64,000 nucleotides of DNA from an uncultured Prochlorococcus sp. (GCA_902574425.1 CACGNA010000001.1:1-64000), one strand, 5' to 3'. Positions 23,214 through 34,084 are shown, counted from the first letter of the stretch. Translations and numbers: made by a program. The notes: generated by a model from the sequence alone, not told the origin.

Positions 23214-24305
23214 CTAAACATTAAATAAGAACTCCATTACATCTCCTTCGTTTACAACATATTCCTTACCTTCACTTCTTAATAAACCTTTAGTCTTTGC
23301 ATTTGCAATTGAACCAGAATCAATTAAATTTTGATACGAAATGGTTTGAGCTCTAATAAATCCTTTTTCAAAATCAGTATGAATGACTCCTGCTGCTTGT
23401 GGCGCAGTCATCCCATCTTTTATAGTCCAAGCTTTTGTCTCCTTTTCTCCGGTAGTGAAATAAGTTTTTAATCCCAGTAATTTATATGTTGATTTAATTA
23501 AAGAACTTAATCCCCCTTCCTCTACTCCTAAACCAATAAGGTAGTCTTTTTTATCTTCTGGTTCTAACTCTATTAATTCAGATTCCACTTGAGCTGATAT
23601 TTTTATGCATTCTGTATTTTCACTACTTGCAAAACTCTGAACTTTTGATGAGAAATCATTACCTTCAGCTAAATCATTTTCATTCAAATTTGTTGCGTAA
23701 ATAATTGGTTTTGCGGTGAGGAAGCCTAATTGCTTAATTATTAAATTTTCTTCTTCGCTGAGAGATATTGATCTAACTGAAAGTCCTTTCTGTAGCTCTT
23801 CTTCAATATTTTCTAGTAAGTTATCTTCTTTTGCTGCATCTTTACTAGTTCTAACCTGTTTTTTAATTCTTTCTCTTCTTTTTTGGAGTTGGGATAAATC
23901 AGCTAAATTCAATTCCAGATTAATTATCTCAATGTCATCCAAGGGATCTACCTTTCCAGAAACATGAATTACATCACTATCTTCAAAGCACCTTACGACA
24001 TGAACTATTGCATCAACCTCCCTAATATTTGATAAAAATTTATTTCCCAGACCTTCACCTTTACTGGCTCCTTTTACTAGTCCTGCGATATCTACAAATT
24101 CAATTTTTGTTGGGATAATATTTTGGCTAGAACTTAAATTACCTAGCTCTTGTAACCTTTGATCTGGGACTGAAACTATACCTTTATTAGGTTCTATAGT
24201 ACAAAAGGGAAAATTAGCCGCTTGAGCTTTAGCATTTTCTACAAGTGCATTAAATAAAGTTGATTTTCCAACATTTGGTAATCCAATAATACCGGCTTTT
24301 AACAT
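23214..24305 (-). CDS. ychF: YchF/OLA1-type ATPase
   Basis: A 363-residue Obg-family P-loop protein. The G1 loop is GLPNVGKST, G3 is DIAGL, and the G4 position reads NLNE instead of NKxD, the change that makes YchF prefer ATP to GTP. A coiled-coil insertion lies around residues 130-180 and a TGS domain at the C-terminus (TYFTTGEKETKAWTI…GDVMEFLF). It associates with ribosomes and with stress responses. Length matches bacterial YchF. Convergent with the small membrane gene ending at 23205. Confidence 0.96.
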   Translation of the reverse strand: MLKAGIIGLPNVGKSTLFNALVENAKAQAANFPFCTIEPNKGIVSVPDQRLQELGNLSSSQNIIPTKIEFVDIAGLVKGASKGEGLGNKFLSNIREVDAIVHVVRCFEDSDVIHVSGKVDPLDDIEIINLELNLADLSQLQKRRERIKKQVRTSKDAAKEDNLLENIEEELQKGLSVRSISLSEEENLIIKQLGFLTAKPIIYATNLNENDLAEGNDFSSKVQSFASSENTECIKISAQVESELIELEPEDKKDYLIGLGVEEGGLSSLIKSTYKLLGLKTYFTTGEKETKAWTIKDGMTAPQAAGVIHTDFEKGFIRAQTISYQNLIDSGSIANAKTKGLLRSEGKEYVVNEGDVMEFLFNV

Positions 24306-24450
24306 TTGAAAAAATTTATAGAAAAAATTATCAAGAAAACATCTTCTAGTAATATAGTATTTACTTAACCAATCTTGGATAAGTTAATTATAATCGACTT
24401 GATTATTTATTTAGTTTCTAAATATTCTCTAATGCTGCTTTTAAAAAGAA

Positions 24451-25512
24451 ATGTTTGATTTAATAAAAAAAAATATAAATCTAAGAAGTGGAATTATATT
24501 TCTTTCTCTGGCTATATTTTTAGTTTTTATAACCAATTCCTTCAAGAAAAATAAGTCAAAAGATATTTCTGATTTTGTAGTTCAAGTTAAAAAAGGAATA
24601 CTCTCAGATTCAATTAATACTAGTGGTGAAGTAAAAGCAATAAGGACAAGCAATATTGGACCTCGGAAGCAAGGTGTAATAAAAGAAATCAAAGTAGATG
24701 AGGGCGATCTTGTAAAAAAAGATCAGGTTTTAGCTTCTCTTGATGATGAAGACTTTATCTATAAAATTGAAGAACTTGAATTAAATGTAGAAAAACAAAA
24801 ATCTGATTTTTTAAGAAGGGAATATTTATTTCAAGAAGGTGCGGTAAGTAAAGAAGATTATGAAAGTTATAAAAATAACTACAACATAAGTAGCGCTAAA
24901 CTTAATGATGCAAAAGCTGAAAAAAGTTTCTATCTAATTAAAGCTCCTTATGGAGGAAAGATAACAGCAAAATATGCGGAGATAGGATCTTATGTCTCAC
25001 CAAGTACAAACTTAAGTTCAGACCCTAAAACTAAAAACTTTATTTTTGAACTATCAGAGGGTCTAGAAATTGTTGCGAAAGTTCCTGAGAGTGACATTGG
25101 CAGAATAAAAATAGGTCAAGAAGCCTCAGTACGAATTGAGGCTTATCCATCAAAAAAATATAGTGCCATAGTAAAAAAAATAGCTACAAGAGCTGTAAAA
25201 GATAATAATGTAACCTCATTCGAAGTAACTTTAAATTTTAAAGATATTTCTGAAGAAATTAAGATTGGAATGACTGCAGATCTTGAATTTAGAGTCGAAG
25301 GTAATGAAGAAAAAATCCTAGTGCCAACAGTTTCTATTGTCACAGAAAAAGGTGAAAAGGGAATTTTGAAAGTTGATAAAAACAATTCTCCCAAATTTGA
25401 AAAAATTGAAATTGGCATTAGTAGTGGAAATAAAACTTCAGTAATTGATGGATTAGAACCTGGAGAGCAAATCTTTATTGATATTCCACCTTGGGCTAAG
25501 AAGAGAAAATGA
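24451..25512 (+). CDS. HlyD/RND-type membrane-fusion (periplasmic adaptor) protein
   Basis: A 353-residue adaptor: an N-terminal membrane anchor (about residues 13-28), the biotinyl-lipoyl half-motif GVIKEIKVDEGDLVKKDQVL, a short coiled-coil hairpin, the return lipoyl half IKAPYGGKITAKYAEIGSYV, then beta-barrel and membrane-proximal domains. Such adaptors connect an ABC or RND pump to an outer-membrane channel; DevB-type ABC exporters are the closest cyanobacterial example. No pump gene is adjacent: the next gene is polA, whose ATG overlaps this stop (ATGA), so the pump must be elsewhere. Confidence 0.85.
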   Translation: MFDLIKKNINLRSGIIFLSLAIFLVFITNSFKKNKSKDISDFVVQVKKGILSDSINTSGEVKAIRTSNIGPRKQGVIKEIKVDEGDLVKKDQVLASLDDEDFIYKIEELELNVEKQKSDFLRREYLFQEGAVSKEDYESYKNNYNISSAKLNDAKAEKSFYLIKAPYGGKITAKYAEIGSYVSPSTNLSSDPKTKNFIFELSEGLEIVAKVPESDIGRIKIGQEASVRIEAYPSKKYSAIVKKIATRAVKDNNVTSFEVTLNFKDISEEIKIGMTADLEFRVEGNEEKILVPTVSIVTEKGEKGILKVDKNNSPKFEKIEIGISSGNKTSVIDGLEPGEQIFIDIPPWAKKRK

Positions 25513-28439
25513 GTTTAAAATCTGAAAACTCTAAAAAACCAATTTTACTTTTAGTCGATGGGCACTCACTTGCTTTTAGAAGCTTCTATGCATTTAGCAA
25601 AGGGATTGATGGAGGTTTAACCACCAAAGAGGGATTTCCAACAAGTGTCACTTATGGATTTCTAAAAAGCCTTCTGGATAATTGCAAAAATATTAGTCCT
25701 GAGGGTGTTTGTATTACGTTTGATACCGAAAAACCTACTTTCAGACATGAATTAGATCCAAATTATAAGGCCAATAGAGATGTAGCACCAGATGTTTTTT
25801 TTCAGGATATTGAACAACTAGAAATCATTTTAGAAGAAAGCCTTAATTTACCAATTTTTAAATCTCCAGGATACGAAGCAGATGATCTCCTAGGCACAAT
25901 TGCCAATGATGCTTCTTCTAAAGGATGGTGCGTTAATATTCTTTCTGGGGATCGGGACTTATTTCAATTAGTAGATGATCAAAAAAATATTTATGTACTT
26001 TATATGGGTGGTGGTCCATATGCGAAAAGTGGTAATCCAACTCTTATTAATGAAAATGGAGTAAAAGAAAAATTAGGTGTTGCGCCAGAAAGAGTAGTTG
26101 ATCTTAAAGCTCTAACTGGTGATAGTTCTGATAATATTCCTGGTATTAAAGGGGTAGGTCCAAAAACTGCAATTAATCTACTAAAAGAGAACGACACGCT
26201 TGATGGAATCTATCAAGCTTTGGACAAGATTCTACAGAATAATGATAAAAAATATAAAGGATTCATCAAAGGTTCAGTTATAGAAAAGCTCAAAAATGAT
26301 AAACATAATGCTTTTCTTTCCAGGGATTTAGCAAAAATAAATACTGAAGTGCCTTTAATTTTGAGTAATGGTTATGAATTAAAAAATATAAATCAAGAAC
26401 TACTTTCAGAGTCACTGCAAAAACTAGAACTATCAACACTTATTAGACAAATTGATGTTTTCAATTCAACTTTCAGCAAAGGAGGGTTTGAAAAAAATAA
26501 TTTGGCTAAAGAGGATGAGAAGGAACCAAAAGTCTCAAGTTCTAATGAATTAGAAAATAGTGAAAATAAAATCCCTAAAATCAACGTAACTGTTGTAAAT
26601 GATTTCGAATTACTTGATAAATTAACTCAAAGATTAGACAAGACCAATCAAATAGTTTCTTTAGATACAGAGACCAATAGTTTAAATCCAATCGATGCGG
26701 AACTTGTTGGGATAGGGTTTTGTCTTGGGGAAGAAAATGATGATTTATTTTATATACCTCTTGGTCATCAAACAAAAAAAGAGACGCCCAATCAATTATC
26801 AATTGAAGACGTTTTCTCAAAGCTAAGAACTTGGATAGAAGATCCAAAAAAAGAAAAGGCACTCCAAAATTCTAAATTTGATAGGCAAATATTTTTTAAT
26901 CATGGACTTGATCTTAAAGGCGTAACCTTTGACACCTTATTAGCAGACTACCTTCTTAATAATCAGGAGAAGCATGGGTTAAGTGAAATTACTTTTAGAT
27001 TATTTGGATTTAAGCCCCCTTCATTTAAGGAAACAGTTGGAAAAAATAAAGACTTTTCATTTGTTGATATTGATGAAGCAAGTATTTACTGCGGTTATGA
27101 TGTATTTCTAACTTTTAAGATTGTCAATATTTTCAAAGAAAGATTTTCAAAGGAAAAAGATGAATTAATCAAATTGTTCGAAGAAATCGAGCTGCCTTTA
27201 GAGCCGGTATTGTCCCAAATGGAAATGAATGGTATAACCATCGACATCCCTTATTTGGATAAACTCTCGAAAGAACTAAAAAGTACCTTAGAAGATATTG
27301 AAATTAAAGTTTATGAATTGGCTGATGAGAATTTTAATCTATCTTCACCAAAACAACTTGGTGAGATCTTGTTTGAAAAATTAAATTTGGATAAAAAGAA
27401 ATCACGGAAAACAAAAACAGGATGGAGTACAGATGCAGTAGTTCTTGAGAGATTAGTCGACGAACATGAAATAATCCAACATTTAATAAAATATAGAACT
27501 CTCAGCAAATTACTTAGTACTTATATTGATGCTCTTCCAAATCTTATCAACGAAAAGACAGGAAGAGTTCATACAAACTTTAATCAAGCTGCTACAGCAA
27601 CTGGCAGACTAAGCAGTAGCAATCCTAATCTTCAAAATATTCCAGTTAGGACTGAATTTAGTAGGAGAATAAGAAAAGCATTCTTGCCTCAAAAAGATTG
27701 GAAACTTTTATCAGCTGATTATTCTCAGATCGAATTAAGAATACTTGCTCACTTAGCGGATGAAGAAATACTCATTAATGCATTTCATAAAAATGATGAC
27801 ATTCATTCTTTAACTGCAAGATTAATTTTTGAGAAAGAAGAAATATCTTCTGATGAGAGGAGGGTTGGAAAAACAATAAATTTTGGAGTTATCTATGGTA
27901 TGGGGATAAAAAAGTTTGCCCGTTCAACAGGAGTAAGTACTCCAGAAGCAAAAGAATTCCTAATAAAATACAAAGAAAGATATTCAAAAATTTTCAAATT
28001 TCTTGAACTCCAAGAAAGGCTTGCCTTATCAAAAGGTTATGTAAAAACAATTTTTGGTCGAAAAAGAGAATTTAAGTTTGATAAAAATGGACTTGGAAGA
28101 TTAATAGGGAAAGATCCTTACGAAATTGACCTGCAATCTGCAAGAAGGGCTGGCATGGAAGCACAGTCATTAAGAGCCGCAGCTAATGCACCAATTCAGG
28201 GTTCAAGTGCAGACATTATTAAAATTGCAATGGTTCAACTAAATAAGAAATTCATAGAAATGAATGTTCCCGCAAAAATGCTTTTACAAGTACATGATGA
28301 ATTATTGTTTGAAGTTGAACCTGATTCTTTGGAAATTACGACGAAATTAGTAAAGAAGACTATGGAAGATTGTGTAAAATTAAATGTGCCTCTTTTAGTT
28401 GATATTGGTATTGGAGACAATTGGATGGAGACAAAATAA
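25509..28439 (+). CDS. polA: DNA polymerase I
   Basis: A 976-residue three-domain polymerase. Residues 1-about 300 form the 5'-3' exonuclease (LVDGHSLAFRSFYAF, YEADDLLGT, LTGDSSDNIPGIKGVGPKTA). The 3'-5' exonuclease domain keeps its acidic residues (SLDTETNSL, NSKFDRQIF, YCGYDVFLT), so proofreading is probably active. The polymerase domain shows TATGRLSSSNPNLQNIP (motif 2 region), DYSQIELR (motif A), RRVGKTINFGVIYGMG (O helix) and QVHDELLFEV (motif C). It repairs gaps and replaces RNA primers. The ATG overlaps the upstream adaptor stop. Confidence 0.97.
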   Translation: MSLKSENSKKPILLLVDGHSLAFRSFYAFSKGIDGGLTTKEGFPTSVTYGFLKSLLDNCKNISPEGVCITFDTEKPTFRHELDPNYKANRDVAPDVFFQDIEQLEIILEESLNLPIFKSPGYEADDLLGTIANDASSKGWCVNILSGDRDLFQLVDDQKNIYVLYMGGGPYAKSGNPTLINENGVKEKLGVAPERVVDLKALTGDSSDNIPGIKGVGPKTAINLLKENDTLDGIYQALDKILQNNDKKYKGFIKGSVIEKLKNDKHNAFLSRDLAKINTEVPLILSNGYELKNINQELLSESLQKLELSTLIRQIDVFNSTFSKGGFEKNNLAKEDEKEPKVSSSNELENSENKIPKINVTVVNDFELLDKLTQRLDKTNQIVSLDTETNSLNPIDAELVGIGFCLGEENDDLFYIPLGHQTKKETPNQLSIEDVFSKLRTWIEDPKKEKALQNSKFDRQIFFNHGLDLKGVTFDTLLADYLLNNQEKHGLSEITFRLFGFKPPSFKETVGKNKDFSFVDIDEASIYCGYDVFLTFKIVNIFKERFSKEKDELIKLFEEIELPLEPVLSQMEMNGITIDIPYLDKLSKELKSTLEDIEIKVYELADENFNLSSPKQLGEILFEKLNLDKKKSRKTKTGWSTDAVVLERLVDEHEIIQHLIKYRTLSKLLSTYIDALPNLINEKTGRVHTNFNQAATATGRLSSSNPNLQNIPVRTEFSRRIRKAFLPQKDWKLLSADYSQIELRILAHLADEEILINAFHKNDDIHSLTARLIFEKEEISSDERRVGKTINFGVIYGMGIKKFARSTGVSTPEAKEFLIKYKERYSKIFKFLELQERLALSKGYVKTIFGRKREFKFDKNGLGRLIGKDPYEIDLQSARRAGMEAQSLRAAANAPIQGSSADIIKIAMVQLNKKFIEMNVPAKMLLQVHDELLFEVEPDSLEITTKLVKKTMEDCVKLNVPLLVDIGIGDNWMETK

Positions 28440-28463
28440 ACCTTATGAAATACTTAATTTAAT

Positions 28464-29933
28464 ATGATCAAACTTTTTAATACTTTAAGCAAAAGAGTTG
28501 AGGTTTTTAAGCCTATTGATGATGTAGTAAAAATTTATTGTTGTGGAGTAACTGTTTATGATTTATGTCATCTTGGTCATGCCAGAAGTTATATAGCTTG
28601 GGATGTATTGAGAAGATTTTTAATTTACAGTGATTTCAAAGTGAAGTATGTTCAAAATTTTACAGATATTGATGACAAGATCTTAAAAAGAGCTAAAGAA
28701 GAAAGCAGTTCAATGAAGGAAGTATCTGAAAAAAATATTATTGAATTTCATAAAGATATGGATTCTTTAGGAATAATGCGTCCGGATAGTATGCCAAGAG
28801 CAACGAATCATATATGCAATATCTGCTCCTTCATAACAATCCTTGAGGACAAAGGTTATGCATACTCTAGGGATGGAGATGTGTATTATTCTGTTTTTAA
28901 AAATAAAAATTATGGACAGCTAAGTAATCAAAATATACAAGAACAAAATATCAATCAGCAAGGAAGAATGGCTAATGATGAAAATAATAAAAAACTTAAT
29001 CCGCAAGATTTTGCACTATGGAAAAAAGCCAAAGATGATGAACCATTTTTTGATTCGCCATGGGGTAAAGGTAGGCCAGGATGGCATATTGAATGTTCGG
29101 CGATGGTTAAAGATGAATTAGGAGATACTATTGATATCCATTTAGGTGGTTCTGATTTGATTTTTCCACATCATGAAAATGAAATCGCCCAATCAGAAGC
29201 AGCCAATGGCAAAAAGCTAGCGAACTATTGGTTACACAATGGAATGGTCAATGTAAATGGACAAAAGATGAGTAAATCCCTTAAAAATTTTAAAACTATC
29301 AGAGAGCTAATTAAGTCAGGTATAAGCCCTATGACTTTGCGATATTTTGTTATGACTGTGAATTATAGAAAACCACTTGATTTTAATGAAGAAGCTTTAA
29401 GGAGTGCTTCAGAAGCTTGGAAAAACATTAATTTAGCCCTTTCTTTTATGGACCTTACAAAATGTGCTTTTAGATCTATTGATAAAAATGAATCTATCGA
29501 AAAAGAATATAAAGAGAAAATAAGCTTTGAATTATCTCAAAAAAAGCTTAATTTTTCTGAGGCTCTGGGAAATGACCTTAATACAGCAGGTGCTATTGCA
29601 ATTATTTACGATTTAGCAAAACCATTAAAAAACTTTTTAAACCAATTTCAAAGGGTCGAAGGTTTTAAAATAGACCTAAATGAAAAATTCTTTCTACTTG
29701 AGAATTTTAAAACTCTTGAGAAGTTAACTGAGGTACTTGGTCTTAAAAAAGAGGTTTTAGTAAAAGAAAGTAAAATAACAGAAGAAGAAATATCAACGCT
29801 TATTAATGAAAGGTTGAAAGCGAAAAAGGAAAAGAATTATACGAAGGCCGATGAAATTAGGAATTTGTTAAAAGAAAAAGGTATTGAACTTATTGATCAA
29901 TCAAAGGAAATAACAACATGGATAAGGATCTAA
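28464..29933 (+). CDS. cysS: Cysteinyl-tRNA synthetase
   Basis: A 489-residue class I synthetase. The HIGH-type signature is HLGHARSY, KMSKS is present as KMSKSLKN, and the zinc ligands appear as YCCGVTVYD, then WHIECSAM and FPHHENE. It charges tRNA-Cys in the cytoplasm. Length is as expected. It lies 24 bases after polA in the same direction, and may share its transcript. Confidence 0.97.
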   Translation: MIKLFNTLSKRVEVFKPIDDVVKIYCCGVTVYDLCHLGHARSYIAWDVLRRFLIYSDFKVKYVQNFTDIDDKILKRAKEESSSMKEVSEKNIIEFHKDMDSLGIMRPDSMPRATNHICNICSFITILEDKGYAYSRDGDVYYSVFKNKNYGQLSNQNIQEQNINQQGRMANDENNKKLNPQDFALWKKAKDDEPFFDSPWGKGRPGWHIECSAMVKDELGDTIDIHLGGSDLIFPHHENEIAQSEAANGKKLANYWLHNGMVNVNGQKMSKSLKNFKTIRELIKSGISPMTLRYFVMTVNYRKPLDFNEEALRSASEAWKNINLALSFMDLTKCAFRSIDKNESIEKEYKEKISFELSQKKLNFSEALGNDLNTAGAIAIIYDLAKPLKNFLNQFQRVEGFKIDLNEKFFLLENFKTLEKLTEVLGLKKEVLVKESKITEEEISTLINERLKAKKEKNYTKADEIRNLLKEKGIELIDQSKEITTWIRI

Positions 29934-30015
29934 ATTTTAAGAAAAAAACCAATTTGAAATTTTTGTTTTTTAAATACACCTTTAAATGGGAAGATATTAG
30001 AAATATCAGAGAAAA

Positions 30016-31245
30016 TTGAAATACATTACTGTGCTCGGTTCTACTGGTTCAATTGGGACTCAAACTCTCGAAATAGCTAGTGAGCAGCCTGATAAGTTTA
30101 AAGCCGTAGCTCTTTCTGCAGGAAGAAATATTAATTTATTAACTGAACAAGTTAAAACACATAAACCAGAAGTAGTTGCTATTGAGGATGAAAATCTCAT
30201 AGAAGATTTAAAAGATAATATTAATAACTTAGATTTGGATAGTGCTCCCTTGGTTTTAGGTGGAAAGGAGGGGATTAACGAAGTTTCAGCCTGGGATAAG
30301 GCAGATACTGTGGTAACCGGGATAGTAGGCTGTGCAGGTTTAATTCCAACAATGTCAGCAATTAATGCGGGGAAAAATATTGCACTTGCTAACAAAGAAA
30401 CTTTAATTGCGGCAGGGCCAATTGTTATTCCTGCATTAAAGAAAAATAATAGTAGGCTTTTACCTGCTGATTCAGAACACTCTGCTATCTTTCAATGTTT
30501 ACAAGGATTACCCAATTATGAAAATGCAGATTTTTCAACAGGAGAGATACCTAAAGGTTTAAAAGCAATACATTTAACAGCTTCTGGTGGTGCTTTCAGA
30601 GATTGGGCCGTTGAGGATTTAAAGCATGTCACAGTGGAAGATGCAACTTCACATCCTAATTGGGATATGGGAAAAAAAATAACAGTAGATTCTGCAACTC
30701 TTATGAATAAAGGATTAGAAGTTATAGAAGCCCATTATTTATTTGGGACCTCTTACGAAAATATTGAAATAGTTATCCACCCTCAAAGTATTATTCATTC
30801 AATGATTGAGATGGAAGATTCTTCAGTACTAGCTCAATTAGGTTGGCCAGATATGAAACTACCTATTTTATATGCGATGAGTTGGCCTGAAAGATTTAAA
30901 ACAAATTGGAAAAGATTAAACCTAAGTGAAATTGGAAAATTAACTTTTAAAGAGCCAGACGAGTTTAAATATCCATGCATGGGACTTGCCTATGCTGCAG
31001 GAAAATCTTCTGGGACTATGCCTGCAGTCTTAAATGCTGCTAATGAAATGGCTGTTGAACAATTCCTTAAAGAAAAAATTTCTTTTCAAGAAATTCCAAC
31101 ATTTATAAGTAAAGCTTGTGAATCACATATGGAGAATTTGAATTTAAGTCCCGAATTGGAGGATATTCTTGAAGTAGACAATTGGGCCAGACTTTTTGTT
31201 GAGCAAGAAATTAAAAAAGGGAAAAAATACGTAAGTATTGGATAA
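30016..31245 (+). CDS. dxr: 1-deoxy-D-xylulose-5-phosphate reductoisomerase
   Basis: A 409-residue NADPH-dependent enzyme of the MEP isoprenoid pathway, converting DXP to MEP; products feed carotenoid, phytyl and quinone synthesis. [12 protein letters not shown] (NADPH-binding), [23 protein letters not shown] (metal ligands Asp and Glu), [10 protein letters not shown] and [20 protein letters not shown] (active-site loop) are all present. Start is TTG at 30016, because the NADPH motif begins only eight residues in. The next gene starts 2 bases after its stop. Confidence 0.97.
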   Translation: MKYITVLGSTGSIGTQTLEIASEQPDKFKAVALSAGRNINLLTEQVKTHKPEVVAIEDENLIEDLKDNINNLDLDSAPLVLGGKEGINEVSAWDKADTVVTGIVGCAGLIPTMSAINAGKNIALANKETLIAAGPIVIPALKKNNSRLLPADSEHSAIFQCLQGLPNYENADFSTGEIPKGLKAIHLTASGGAFRDWAVEDLKHVTVEDATSHPNWDMGKKITVDSATLMNKGLEVIEAHYLFGTSYENIEIVIHPQSIIHSMIEMEDSSVLAQLGWPDMKLPILYAMSWPERFKTNWKRLNLSEIGKLTFKEPDEFKYPCMGLAYAAGKSSGTMPAVLNAANEMAVEQFLKEKISFQEIPTFISKACESHMENLNLSPELEDILEVDNWARLFVEQEIKKGKKYVSIG

Positions 31246-31247
31246 AA

Positions 31248-31592
31248 GTGAATATTAAAAAGCATCTTCTACTATGCGCAACACCCACAAAACAGAAATG
31301 CTTTAAAGGCAATGAAGGACAAAAAACATGGGAATGTCTGAAAAAGACTTTAAAAAAATTTGAGAATGATCCCTCTACAAAAAACGTTCATATATTAAGA
31401 TCAAAAGCTGACTGTTTAAGGATATGTAAGAACGGCCCAATTCTTCTTGTTTGGCCAGATGGTATTTGGTACGAGAAAGTTTCTCCAGAAAAAATTTCAG
31501 AAATTTTTACCTCACATATTATTAACGACAAGCCAATAGAAAAATGGATTTTTAAAAAAACACCATTTTTAAATAGTCCTAGATACTTATAA
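31248..31592 (+). CDS. Thioredoxin-like [2Fe-2S] ferredoxin-domain protein
   Basis: A 114-residue protein with the thioredoxin-like ferredoxin layout: LLLCATPTKQKC near the N-terminus (Cys10 and Cys18) and ADCLRICKNGPILLVWPDG with the second Cys pair. Four Cys in this arrangement bind a [2Fe-2S] cluster. Start is GTG, 2 bases after dxr. The tail overlaps by 14 bases with the convergent hydrolase. Redox partner unknown; the position after dxr suggests co-transcription only. Confidence 0.8.
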   Translation: MNIKKHLLLCATPTKQKCFKGNEGQKTWECLKKTLKKFENDPSTKNVHILRSKADCLRICKNGPILLVWPDGIWYEKVSPEKISEIFTSHIINDKPIEKWIFKKTPFLNSPRYL

Positions 31593-32664
31593 ACCAGTTC
31601 TTTACGACTTCGTCTGACCAGCAGCCATTAATCGAGTGAAAACCATTATGACCTCCTTTTTCAGTTATAAGAATAGTAAATTTATCAATAAGTTCTTTTC
31701 TTAAATTCAAAGTATCCTTATATGGAACCCAAGGATCATCCTTGGCATGAATAAAAAGCATTTTAGGTAATTTTTTTATTGAGTTTTGGACTCTAAATAT
31801 TGGAGAAGCTTTAATATAATAATCCTCTAAAGAATTAAATCCCCAACTAGGAGCTGTAAATTTCTGATCAAATTCCCTTATACTTTTTAAACTTCTAATT
31901 TTTTTTCTTAATTTCTCGTTATTAAGAAGTTTTCCTTCATCATTAAATCCGTCCCATAACTGATTTTTTAAGCGGTGAAGTAACCATTTTTGGTAGATAT
32001 AATTTCTAGATTTTTCAATACAGAGACTGCATGATGATAAATCTAAAGGGCTACTCACGCAGGCCAGGCCATCTAAAAGTTTTTCTCCTTTGTTTTCATC
32101 GTAATCAAAGCAGGCATTTAAAAGAATTGTTCCCCCTAAAGATAATCCAACTCCGTAAATTGGAAGATTATTCATCTTAATGAGATCTTTAAACTCTAAA
32201 TTAATCAATTTTTTAAAATAATTAATTGCTGAAATAACATCACTGGAGCATCTAGCACAATAATTTCCTTTAGCCAAATATCTTGCAGACCCAGATCCTC
32301 TTAGATTTAATTTAAGAACTCCAAAACCATTATTTGCTAATTTCCTAGAGATTCTTCTTAAACCAAACCGTTTAGTTGATCCCCCTAACCCATGGGTAAC
32401 TATAACAAAACCCCTAAGAGAGCTTAATTTTTCAGGTAATTCTAAAAATCCTAGAAGATAATCATATTCAAATTTTTCAGAAATAATTTTATTAATCGGA
32501 AAGAATATTTTTTTATTTTTTTTTGATTTACCAAAATCAATAACAAAAGTATCTCTCAAAGTTTGTAAGTCGCCACCGATCCAAGGAAATACTTCTCGAA
32601 ATGGCTTATGTTTTAAGTAATCTGAAAAACTTGAAGATTTACTATTATTTCTCTCCAACTCCAA
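31579..32664 (-). CDS. Alpha/beta hydrolase, YheT family
   Basis: A 361-residue protein with oxyanion-loop segment VTHGLGGSTKRF, nucleophile elbow GVGLSLGGTILLN (Ser), acid HAKDDPWVP (Asp) and base GGHNGF (His), giving a complete catalytic triad. YheT-type hydrolases are predicted esterases or lipases; substrate unknown. Its ATG lies inside the last 20 bases of the pntB gene, so it is translationally close to the transhydrogenase operon. Confidence 0.85.
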   Translation of the reverse strand: MELERNNSKSSSFSDYLKHKPFREVFPWIGGDLQTLRDTFVIDFGKSKKNKKIFFPINKIISEKFEYDYLLGFLELPEKLSSLRGFVIVTHGLGGSTKRFGLRRISRKLANNGFGVLKLNLRGSGSARYLAKGNYCARCSSDVISAINYFKKLINLEFKDLIKMNNLPIYGVGLSLGGTILLNACFDYDENKGEKLLDGLACVSSPLDLSSCSLCIEKSRNYIYQKWLLHRLKNQLWDGFNDEGKLLNNEKLRKKIRSLKSIREFDQKFTAPSWGFNSLEDYYIKASPIFRVQNSIKKLPKMLFIHAKDDPWVPYKDTLNLRKELIDKFTILITEKGGHNGFHSINGCWSDEVVKNWFISI

Positions 32665-34075
32665 GATCCTTTAATTCTCCAATTAGATCATTTAATACCT
32701 TCTTTGCATCGCCAAAGACCATAGAAGTATTAGGCAGATCAAATAAATCATTTTTTATTCCGGAGTAACCTGCACTCATACCTCTTTTAATTACAAACAC
32801 CGTTCTTGCTTCCTGCACATCAAGAACAGGCATCCCATATAGAGGAGAAGAGCTGTCATTTTTAGCTTGAGGATTAACCACATCATTTGCTCCTAAAACT
32901 AAAACAACATCCGTTGCTGGAAAATCAGGATTTACAACGTCCATCTCTTTAAGTTGTTCGTAAGGAACATCTGCTTCTGCTAAAAGTACATTCATATGTC
33001 CAGGCATCCTCCCTGCTACAGGATGTATTGCATAAACAACTTCAATACCATTTTGTTCTAGTTTTTTTGTCACTTCCCGTAAAGTATGTTGAGCTTGAGC
33101 TACCGCGAGACCATAACCAGGAACAATTATTACCTTGTTTGCTGATTCTAAAGTCAAGGCACATTCTTCAACACTGCAAGAAGTTATATTTGTGTATTCT
33201 CCTGATCCAGAAGAAGCTGTACTTTGTGCAGATAAAGATCCTCCAAAAAGTACTGAAACCAAAGATCGATTCATACCCTTGCACATTACTTGAGTAAGTA
33301 TTAGACCTGCAGCTCCAACCATTGCGCCTGCAACAATTAAAAGCTGGCTTCCTACAACAAAACCTGCTGATGCAGCTGCGATTCCTGAATAGCTATTTAA
33401 TAAAGATATAACTACTGGCATATCTGCTCCACCAATTGGCAATGTCACCCCAATACCTAGAAGAGTAGAGGAAGTAATCAAAAGCCAAATAGAGCTAGGA
33501 TTACCCTTCAAAAGGTAGATAAACGCAATTAATGAGATTACTCCAAAGATAATGTTCACAAAATGCCTTGCTTTTAATTGTGTCCAACTAGGAGTAGCTA
33601 ACCAGCCCTGTAATTTAGCCATAGCTGCAATTGAACCTGAGAAGGTTATAGCTCCAACAAATATTGAAATTGCAATTGAAATATTAGTAACTAATTTTAA
33701 ATTTCCTTCTAGATTAGAGGGATCAAATAAGCTCATGCCAACAGCTACTAGTAGAGAGGACATTCCTCCAAAACCATTAAACAATGCAACAGTCTCAGGC
33801 ATTGAAGTCATTGGAACTTTCTTTGCCAAGAGAGCACCAAAAAAACTACCAACTAATGAGCCAATAATAATCCACTTCCAAGATTGATCTGGTATGCCAG
33901 ACTCCCCTAAGTAATTTGAGAGAAGAAGTCCAACAACGGAAATTAACATCGCAAATGCAGCCAAGATATTTGCCTCTCTTGCAGATCTAACTTTTGATAA
34001 TCCTTTTATTCCAAGTGCTAATAAAAGAACCGCTAGAAGTTCTAATGAGAAATTAATGATACTAGAGAATTCCAT
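32645..34075 (-). CDS. pntB: NAD(P) transhydrogenase subunit beta
   Basis: A 476-residue protein: about eight or nine membrane helices then the NADP(H)-binding domain III, with VPGYGLAVAQAQH (nucleotide loop), AIHPVAGRMPGHMNVLLAEA and GANDVVNPQA. Proton-translocating transhydrogenase uses proton motive force to reduce NADP+ with NADH. Ends of the three pnt genes lie 9 and 12 bases apart, so pntA1-pntA2-pntB is one operon, with the hydrolase gene following. Confidence 0.97.
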   Translation of the reverse strand: MEFSSIINFSLELLAVLLLALGIKGLSKVRSAREANILAAFAMLISVVGLLLSNYLGESGIPDQSWKWIIIGSLVGSFFGALLAKKVPMTSMPETVALFNGFGGMSSLLVAVGMSLFDPSNLEGNLKLVTNISIAISIFVGAITFSGSIAAMAKLQGWLATPSWTQLKARHFVNIIFGVISLIAFIYLLKGNPSSIWLLITSSTLLGIGVTLPIGGADMPVVISLLNSYSGIAAASAGFVVGSQLLIVAGAMVGAAGLILTQVMCKGMNRSLVSVLFGGSLSAQSTASSGSGEYTNITSCSVEECALTLESANKVIIVPGYGLAVAQAQHTLREVTKKLEQNGIEVVYAIHPVAGRMPGHMNVLLAEADVPYEQLKEMDVVNPDFPATDVVLVLGANDVVNPQAKNDSSSPLYGMPVLDVQEARTVFVIKRGMSAGYSGIKNDLFDLPNTSMVFGDAKKVLNDLIGELKDLGVGEK

Positions 34076-34084
34076 GTTAATAAT

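Noticed and set aside
26581-26862. Antisense frames inside polA and other long genes
   Set aside because: They are mirror images of strong coding regions and show no independent support.
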